Shown here piece after piece: positions 6,293 to 10,548 of a DNA stretch of 10,548 nucleotides. The notes below the pieces were generated by a model. That model saw only the letters and a list, made by a program, of their open reading frames with translations, was not told where the DNA came from and searched no databases. Source of the DNA: an uncultured Oscillospiraceae bacterium (GTDB lineage: Bacteria > Bacillota > Clostridia > Oscillospirales > Oscillospiraceae). Every line of letters begins with the position of its first letter. The stretch's first letter is position 1. The position numbers and the translations under genes are program-made. The stretch lies in contig CALWYM010000080.1 of the NCBI GenBank assembly GCA_944385775.1, forward strand, positions 1 to 10,548, read 5' to 3'.

Positions 6293-7552
6293 TTATACGG
6301 GATTTTCCAAAATACCCAGGAATATGGGTGAATAATATGATGTGTCAAATATGACGTAGATAAAGGGCTCATCAAAACAAAGCTCCACAGGTAGGACAGG
6401 CTCCCCCGAGCCGGTTTCCATAATGGCAGCCGTAGCTGCCGCCGCTTCTGTACCCTTCTCGTCAACGATTACCTTTACCTTTTGCAAAACCTTGCTTATA
6501 TAAAGAGGCATACCGTCCTCGCCTGTTCCCATAAGAGAGAAATCAGCCAAATCAGGGCTGAAAGCCGTCTCAAGTCCGAGAGCGGGGAGGGTTTCCGTCA
6601 TATCCAGGGAACACTCCGCCGTAAATTTCGGAATGGAAAGCTGGACTTCTCTGCCGGCACTTTGGAAAGCGGCGGAAAGAAGCCTGGAAAGGTCAGCTCC
6701 AGTCAGCGAGGAAAGCAGCTCTGCCGGCGACAGACCGGCTGTGCTGCGGATAGCGGCAAAGTAAAGCTCGTGCCCTTTGTAGGGCATAACAAGACAGTCA
6801 GTGTCATTTTCGTTAACATAGCCGAAACTGGCGGTCTGCCTCATAAAATCTACCTCAACATCGCCTTTTGTGCCGTGGAAGGTATCCTTTTTCGTTGATT
6901 CCGGTTTAAAGGGACTTGCCCAGTCTGCGTTCATATATATTGTGTTAATGAGAACCAGCATTGTGTTTTCGGAAAGCTCACGGTCAAGAAGCTGGGGTAT
7001 AAGCCCTTTTGTCTTGTCGTCCACCCATGAATTTATTGCTTTTTTTGCTTTTGCGGTGGCAAGGTCTCCGGAATACATCTCGGCACCGTAACAGCTTGCA
7101 AGACGGGAAAGGTAGCTTTCCAGAATATTTGCGTCACTGTCTGTCCAGGCTGAATTTGATAAAACAAACTCAGCGCCATTTTCTCCGCCGTTTTCCAGCT
7201 TTTCCCTAATGTCAGCGCCGAAAGCGCCCAAAGCTTCATCACTGCCTCCTAAAAGGGCGGCAAATTCATCGGCTGTTTCACCGCTTGCCCCGGCAGCCGC
7301 CATGGACAGGCACAGATAGGCGGAAAGGGGCGAGATTACAGGGTTTTCCTTCCTGCTGGCAGACAAAAGGTCAAGCCCCAGATTTGTCACATACTGCCCC
7401 ATGCTTGAGGTGTCGGTAGCGGGGACAGAGGTCTTTTCAATGTCCGCCGTCAGAAGCGTCATATCTTCGTAAAGAAGGTTTTTTTTGCGTCCGCAGCCGG
7501 CAAGGGAAAAAATAATCGCCCCAGACAGAATAACCGCAATTAGTTTTTTCAT
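6293..7552 (-). CDS. Serpin family protease inhibitor, lipoprotein
   Basis: The 419 residues comprise a lipoprotein signal peptide (lipobox LAGC, C20) and a full-length serpin domain (about 48-419). Serpins trap serine or cysteine proteases by a large conformational change after the reactive loop is cut. Signatures are NPVISPLSAYLCLSMAAAGA (70-89), LINTIYMNADWASPF (201-215), VQLSIPKF (303-310), and the hinge and loop VDEKGTEAAAATAA (363-376), then ELCFDEPFIYVI and the C-terminal PIFLGILENP. The hinge has Gly at P15, Thr at P14 and a run of small residues from P12, the pattern of inhibitory serpins. Counting 17 residues from E365, as in alpha-1-antitrypsin, puts the scissile bond at about G381-S382; this could be off by a few residues. 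An AAGGAGAG ribosome binding site supports the start. Surface anchoring suggests protection against host or microbial extracellular proteases, as proposed for serpins of gut Clostridia. Confidence 0.95.
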   Translation of the reverse strand: MKKLIAVILSGAIIFSLAGCGRKKNLLYEDMTLLTADIEKTSVPATDTSSMGQYVTNLGLDLLSASRKENPVISPLSAYLCLSMAAAGASGETADEFAALLGGSDEALGAFGADIREKLENGGENGAEFVLSNSAWTDSDANILESYLSRLASCYGAEMYSGDLATAKAKKAINSWVDDKTKGLIPQLLDRELSENTMLVLINTIYMNADWASPFKPESTKKDTFHGTKGDVEVDFMRQTASFGYVNENDTDCLVMPYKGHELYFAAIRSTAGLSPAELLSSLTGADLSRLLSAAFQSAGREVQLSIPKFTAECSLDMTETLPALGLETAFSPDLADFSLMGTGEDGMPLYISKVLQKVKVIVDEKGTEAAAATAAIMETGSGEPVLPVELCFDEPFIYVIFDTSYYSPIFLGILENPV

Positions 7553-7625
7553 CGTTATCTCTCCTTTCAGTTTTTCCTCTACTGATAATGTAGGAAAACG
7601 TGGGGAGAAAGTACGGGATAAAATT

Positions 7626-7658
7626 AAAAAGGTCCCTGCGCCGAATGGGGCAGGGACC
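7626..7658 (-). terminator. Rho-independent terminator after the phosphohexomutase gene
   Basis: A 9-bp perfect stem (GGTCCCTGC at 7631-7639 with GCAGGGACC at 7650-7658) and a 10-base loop lie 20 bases after the final stop codon at 7679. On the minus strand the stem is followed by TTTTT. It separates the rlmH-DUF2007-phosphohexomutase operon from the serpin gene set. Confidence 0.9.
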
Positions 7659-7678
7659 GAAAGAATCGAAACCGTCTG

Positions 7679-7891
7679 TTACCGTGAAAGGCGCTGCGCC
7701 CAGGAGGAATACTCCTCTACCTGGTTCCGGCAGGAGGTGATGTCCTCACCGTGGGCAAGAACATAGACCTTTACCTTTGGCTCGGTGCCGCTGGGACGGA
7801 CTATTATCACAGTGCCGTCAGCCAGTACAAAGGACACTACGTTTGACCCGGAAAGCTCCATTGAGGTTACCTTGCCCGTGTCAAGCTCCTT
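7679..7891 (-). pseudogene. Severed C-terminal domain of the phosphohexomutase
   Basis: The 70 codons after the in-frame TAA at 7892-7894 continue in the same frame and encode the start of domain 4 of the mutase, including VRPSGTEPKVKVY, the loop that holds the substrate phosphate. The stretch ends in its own TAA followed by the operon terminator. Codon use and family match remain good, which indicates recent interruption. An internal ATG at 7861 could restart translation: a weak AAGG (7870-7873 on the plus strand as CCTT) lies 8 bases ahead, so a separate 60-residue fragment is conceivable. Without suppression or restart this part would not be made. Confidence 0.8.
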
Positions 7892-9406
7892 TTAAGTGCC
7901 GGGCTGATAGTCCCTGTAAAGGCGGACTTTCACGCCGCCGATTTCCCTGGGCGGATTTTCACGAAGTCCGTTCATAAGCTCTGCCATTTTATGAATACCG
8001 TCAAGACCGGGCATTACAAGGTTAATTGTCCGCTCGGCATAGGCGCCGTACTTTTCGTACATCTCGTCAAGAGCGTCAATAAGACTCTTTCCCTGGAGGA
8101 AATACCAGGCGGCCATTTCGCTGAGCAGGACAGAGGCGGTAACGGCGTCCTTATCACGGACATAGTTTCCCAGCATATAGCCGTAGCTCTCCTCAAAGGA
8201 GAAGATGACGTTGCCCTTTCCGGACTCCTCAAGCTCGTTTTTCTTTTCAGCGATAAATTTAAAGCCGGTAAAGGTATCATAGCAGGCAACGCCGTTTTTC
8301 TCCGCCACGGCGTGAACCATTTCCGTCGATACGATACTCTTTATGGCGGCGGGATTTTCCGGCATGGCGCCGCGGCGGTTAAGGGCGCCGATAAGATAGT
8401 CAAGGAAAAGTACGCCTGTCTGGTTGCCCGTTATGGGGACAAATTTTCCGTCGTGACCACGGACCATAATGCCAACTCTGTCAGCGTCCGGGTCTGAGCC
8501 CAAAATAAAGTCCGCGCCCACCTTGTCGGCAAGCTCCACAGCAAGGTAAAAGCCCTCGGGATTTTCCGGGTTTGGTGAAACAACAGTGGGGAAGTTTCCG
8601 TCCTTCACCATCTGCTCCGCAACGCAGTGAACGTGCTTGAGACCAAGGCGCTTCAGCGCCTCCGGAATAAGCTCACGTCCCGTGCCGTGGAAAGGAGTGA
8701 ACACCATGTGGAAATTATCGGCTGCTCTTGCCACCATTTCCTTATCGTTTACCATCGCCATAACTTCGGAGAGAAATGCTTCGTCAGTCTCCTTACCCAT
8801 AATGGTGATAAGTCCACGGGAGACGGCTTCATCGTAGTCCATGAGCTTAATATCGGTGAACATATCAAGCTCCTCCATCTTTTTTGCCACGGCGGCGGCA
8901 TGGTCCGGCGGCAGCTGAGCGCCGTCTGACCAGTAGACCTTGTAGCCGTTATATTCCTTTGGGTTGTGGCTTGCTGTTATGTTGATTCCGGCGGTGCAGC
9001 CGTAGCGGCGCACTGCAAAGGAAAGCTCCGGCGTGGGACGCATATCCTCAAAAAGCCGTACGGATATGCCGTTGGCAGCCATAACGCAGGCCGCGGCTTT
9101 TGCAAATTCATCGCCGTGATTGCGGCAGTCGTAGCACACAGCAACGCCGGCTTTCTTCGCGTCCTCTCCCTCCCGTGACACAACCTCCGCAAAGGCCTGG
9201 GTCGCGTGGCGGACAACATGAATATTCATTCTGTATGTTCCCGCGCCCATAATTCCGCGAAGACCGGCAGTGCCGAAGGAAAGAAGTCCCATAAAGCGGC
9301 TTTCAATCTCTTTCTCATTACCCTCAATGCTTTTAAGCTCGACCCGCTCCTCATCGGTTATGTAAGGGCTTATAAGCCATTTTTCATATTCAGCCATAAA
9401 GTCCAT
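7892..9406 (-). CDS. Alpha-phosphohexomutase (phosphoglucomutase/phosphomannomutase), cut short by in-frame TAA
   Basis: This is a cytoplasmic phospho-sugar mutase that interconverts hexose 1- and 6-phosphates through a phosphoserine and a bisphosphate intermediate, feeding UDP-sugar and glycogen synthesis. The 504 residues contain FGTAGLRGIMGAGTYRMN (44-61), the active-site loop TASHNP with phosphoserine S146, the metal-binding loop DPDADR (305-310) and the sugar-recognition loop FEESYG (404-409). The GTAGLRG form and full length are typical of the PgcA/PGM2-like branch. The frame stops at a TAA (7892-7894) right after YRDYQPGT, but the same frame continues for 70 codons with the missing phosphate-binding domain; together they make 575 codons, close to PgcA length (about 580). 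The ribosome binding site GAGGAG overlaps the end of the preceding DUF2007-like gene, so translation is probably coupled. Whether glucose or mannose phosphate is preferred cannot be read here. Confidence 0.93.
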   Translation of the reverse strand: MDFMAEYEKWLISPYITDEERVELKSIEGNEKEIESRFMGLLSFGTAGLRGIMGAGTYRMNIHVVRHATQAFAEVVSREGEDAKKAGVAVCYDCRNHGDEFAKAAACVMAANGISVRLFEDMRPTPELSFAVRRYGCTAGINITASHNPKEYNGYKVYWSDGAQLPPDHAAAVAKKMEELDMFTDIKLMDYDEAVSRGLITIMGKETDEAFLSEVMAMVNDKEMVARAADNFHMVFTPFHGTGRELIPEALKRLGLKHVHCVAEQMVKDGNFPTVVSPNPENPEGFYLAVELADKVGADFILGSDPDADRVGIMVRGHDGKFVPITGNQTGVLFLDYLIGALNRRGAMPENPAAIKSIVSTEMVHAVAEKNGVACYDTFTGFKFIAEKKNELEESGKGNVIFSFEESYGYMLGNYVRDKDAVTASVLLSEMAAWYFLQGKSLIDALDEMYEKYGAYAERTINLVMPGLDGIHKMAELMNGLRENPPREIGGVKVRLYRDYQPGT

Positions 9407-9411
9407 AGTAA

Positions 9412-9723
9412 TTACTCCTCTTCTGTATTATTTTCAGGCTTGCTGTTTAATATGTTCCGGGCGTCCTCCTCCATGGTTTCAGGCACGTAAATATCCGCGC
9501 CGGAGGTGTGAGTGCCCATAATTACTTTTGAAAGTTCACCGTTTCCCGGATAGGAACACACTGTCGGTACGCCGAAGGCGAGAAGCATATTGCGAAGCAG
9601 CTGCCCCTCAAGGGAGATTTCCGACACATGAGTGAGAAAAACAGCTCTTACCGGTTTTCCCTCGCTGTCCGCCGGCCACTGACCCATTACGCCTGTGTCA
9701 AATGAAAAGCCCAGATCCTTCAT
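9412..9723 (-). CDS. DUF2007-like small protein (putative signal-transducing family)
   Basis: The 103-residue protein has no signal peptide or membrane segment. Its core (about residues 24-92) fits the DUF2007 pattern: a first strand (VRAVFLTHV), a helix covering ISLEGQLLRNMLLAFG in which a residue pair is followed by a 'left..LL...Gip' type segment, then VPTVCSY, and a last strand-helix unit ADIYVPETMEEDARNIL. The family is called putative signal-transducing protein, but no biochemical role is established. The tail is acidic and low in complexity (PENNTEEE). It has an excellent AAGGAGG ribosome binding site and sits between rlmH (34 bases upstream) and the mutase (5 bases downstream), so it belongs to this operon. 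The family assignment is by pattern and not certain. Confidence 0.82.
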   Translation of the reverse strand: MKDLGFSFDTGVMGQWPADSEGKPVRAVFLTHVSEISLEGQLLRNMLLAFGVPTVCSYPGNGELSKVIMGTHTSGADIYVPETMEEDARNILNSKPENNTEEE

Positions 9724-9757
9724 TTTTAAAACCTCCTTTTATACCCGCTCCCGGAAG

Positions 9758-10240
9758 TTACTTGTGATATTTCCCTCCCGAGGCAATGTTCAGAGCGCGA
9801 TAAAGCTGCTCCAGCAGCATAACCCTTGCGAGATGATGGGGAAAGGTCATTTTCGACATGGAAAGCCGAAGAACAGCCCGACTTTTTATCCTGTCCGAAA
9901 GGCCGTCGGAGCCGCCGATTACAAAGGCGATTTTCGACGTGCCCCCGGACGCCATGGCGGAGAGCTTTTCCGAAAGCTCCGTCGAGGAAAGCTCATTTCC
10001 CTCAACGCACATGGCGATAACCGCCGCGCCCTTGGGCAGAGCGGCTTCTATGGCGTCAGCCTCACGCTCCATGGCAAGCTCAATGTCACGGTCCGATGGC
10101 GACGAGGGACGCCTTGCCTCCGATAGCTCCAAAACGGAAATGCGGCAGTAGGCTCCCAGCCGCTTTATGTACTCGGAAGCAGCGTCAATATAAAATTTCT
10201 CCTTAAGCCGCCCCATACAGATTACGGTAATATCCAGCAT
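9758..10240 (-). CDS. rlmH: 23S rRNA (pseudouridine(1915)-N(3))-methyltransferase RlmH
   Basis: RlmH is a small SPOUT-class methyltransferase that uses S-adenosylmethionine to methylate pseudouridine 1915 in helix 69 of 23S rRNA on the assembled 70S ribosome. The 160 residues match the usual length (about 155-160). Family motifs are clear: the N-terminal MLDITVICMGRLKEKFY, FVIGGSDGL (106-114) that forms part of the trefoil-knot cofactor site, and the C-terminal MSKMTFPHHLARVMLLEQLYR (128-148) followed by NIASGGKYHK, where the closing YH pair is conserved. A GGAAAGG ribosome binding site precedes the ATG. It is the first gene of the operon with the DUF2007-like and phosphohexomutase genes. Confidence 0.97.
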   Translation of the reverse strand: MLDITVICMGRLKEKFYIDAASEYIKRLGAYCRISVLELSEARRPSSPSDRDIELAMEREADAIEAALPKGAAVIAMCVEGNELSSTELSEKLSAMASGGTSKIAFVIGGSDGLSDRIKSRAVLRLSMSKMTFPHHLARVMLLEQLYRALNIASGGKYHK

Positions 10241-10273
10241 TTATAAACCTTTCCTGTGAAGATTGTTTTCAAA

Positions 10274-10302
10274 ATTTAAGGTAAAAAAGGGGAAAAAAGC
10301 AA
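10274..10302 (-). promoter_or_regulatory. Possible promoter of the rlmH operon
   Basis: On the minus strand TTGCTT (plus 10297-10302) and TTAAAT (plus 10274-10279) are separated by 17 bases, matching consensus at 3 of 6 and 4 of 6 positions. The -10 lies 34 bases before the rlmH ATG and the element sits just after the murA terminator, a sensible place. The match is weak. Confidence 0.35.
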
Positions 10303-10323
10303 AATTTTCTGCAATTAAAACCA

Positions 10324-10347
10324 TCAGGGGACAAAACTGTCCCCTGA
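10324..10347 (-). terminator. Terminator hairpin after murA
   Basis: A perfect 10-bp GC-rich stem (TCAGGGGACA at 10324-10333 with TGTCCCCTGA at 10338-10347) with a 4-base loop begins 7 bases after the murA stop. On the minus strand it is followed by TGGTTTTAATT, a modest T run, so termination may be partial. Confidence 0.8.
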
Positions 10348-10354
10348 GAAAAAA

Positions 10355-10548
10355 TCATATTGCTTTCGGAAAAGCCGGTTCCGGTTCAGGGATATTAACG
10401 CATTCAATATCAGCGCCCACAGCCTGAAGCTTTTCAATAAGGTTTTCGTAGCCCCGTTCAATATACTGGGTGCCGCTTATTTCCGTTTTGCCGGAAGCGC
10501 AAAGCCCGGCGATGACCATTGCCGCACCGGCTCTGAGGTCATAGGCGG
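10355..10548 (-). CDS. murA: UDP-N-acetylglucosamine 1-carboxyvinyltransferase MurA, C-terminal part (partial at right edge)
   Basis: The last 63 residues and TGA stop (10355-10357) of a protein running in from the right edge. MurA transfers enolpyruvate from phosphoenolpyruvate to UDP-N-acetylglucosamine, the first committed step of peptidoglycan synthesis, in the cytoplasm. The tail contains YDLRAGAAMVIAGLCASGKT, matching the conserved 'dlRagaalviAgL.A.G.t' segment, then the IERGYENLIEKLQAVGADIE block with the usual '.dRGYe.....l..lGA.i' pattern. The final residues (VNIPEPEPAFPKAI) are a non-conserved extension. Firmicutes often carry two MurA paralogues (MurA and MurZ), and this fragment cannot tell which one it is. 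Its stop is followed at once by a hairpin, so it is separate from rlmH. Confidence 0.93.
   Translation of the reverse strand, partial: AYDLRAGAAMVIAGLCASGKTEISGTQYIERGYENLIEKLQAVGADIECVNIPEPEPAFPKAI

Noticed and set aside
7862..7894. A frameshift or homopolymer indel as the cause of the split mutase gene
   Set aside because: Both halves are in the same frame across the TAA, so an insertion or deletion in the TTTT run would break the match and not restore it; only a substitution fits.
7892..7894. Selenocysteine, pyrrolysine or a reassigned stop codon
   Set aside because: The codon is TAA, not TGA or TAG, and other genes here, including the end of this same frame, use TAA as a normal stop.
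7991..8497. Plus-strand 168-codon frame opposite the mutase
   Set aside because: It is the antisense of conserved mutase motifs, with no supporting start signal.
1..10548. Defence island, CRISPR array, prophage, tRNA or rRNA gene, or biosynthetic cluster
   Set aside because: No spaced repeats, nuclease, integrase or synthetase motifs, or cloverleaf-like segments were seen; all long intervals are accounted for by metabolic and envelope genes.

Overview
The window looks like an ordinary chromosomal stretch of a Gram-positive anaerobe of class Clostridia, probably from the Oscillospiraceae/Ruminococcaceae side. The signs are strong AGGAGG-type ribosome binding sites, two lipoproteins with a Leu-Ala-(Ala/Gly)-Cys lipobox, a DegV protein, an MBOAT/DHHW acetylation pair, a PflA-like radical SAM protein of the COG1313 type, and a bacterial serpin (inhibitory serpins are known from gut Clostridia such as Eubacterium siraeum). 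No mobile element, CRISPR array, RNA gene or phage gene can be supported.

Layout, left to right. The first 143 bases hold the unidentified tail of a plus-strand reading frame. A minus-strand TetR-family regulator (197-769) diverges from a plus-strand degV-family gene (956-1852) across a 186-base intergenic region with a good sigma-A-type promoter. Two back-to-back hairpins (1858-1940) terminate degV and the converging gene set. Everything to the right is on the minus strand, so in order of transcription (right to left): the end of murA (10548-10355) and a hairpin; rlmH, a small DUF2007-like protein and an alpha-phosphohexomutase (10240-7679) and a terminator; a lipoprotein serpin, a radical SAM activase-like protein and an asparagine/glutamate-repeat lipoprotein (7552-4593); a perfect 13-bp hairpin; and an MBOAT O-acyltransferase with a DHHW/AlgX-like partner (4475-1964).

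Functionally there are four themes. Housekeeping: MurA starts peptidoglycan precursor synthesis, RlmH modifies 23S rRNA, and the phosphohexomutase interconverts sugar 1- and 6-phosphates for glycogen and cell-envelope sugars. Envelope decoration: the MBOAT protein and its DHHW partner probably acetylate an extracytoplasmic glycan. Surface proteins: the serpin probably inhibits proteases outside the cell. Lipid handling: DegV-family proteins bind fatty acids, and this one may be controlled by the divergent TetR regulator.

The most striking anomaly is an in-frame TAA codon (7892-7894) inside the phosphohexomutase gene. The reading frame is intact on both sides, and the conserved phosphate-binding motif RPSGTEPK is cut off from the rest of the enzyme. 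The serpin, with a textbook inhibitory hinge, is the most interesting intact gene. I did not find a convincing undescribed multi-gene system.
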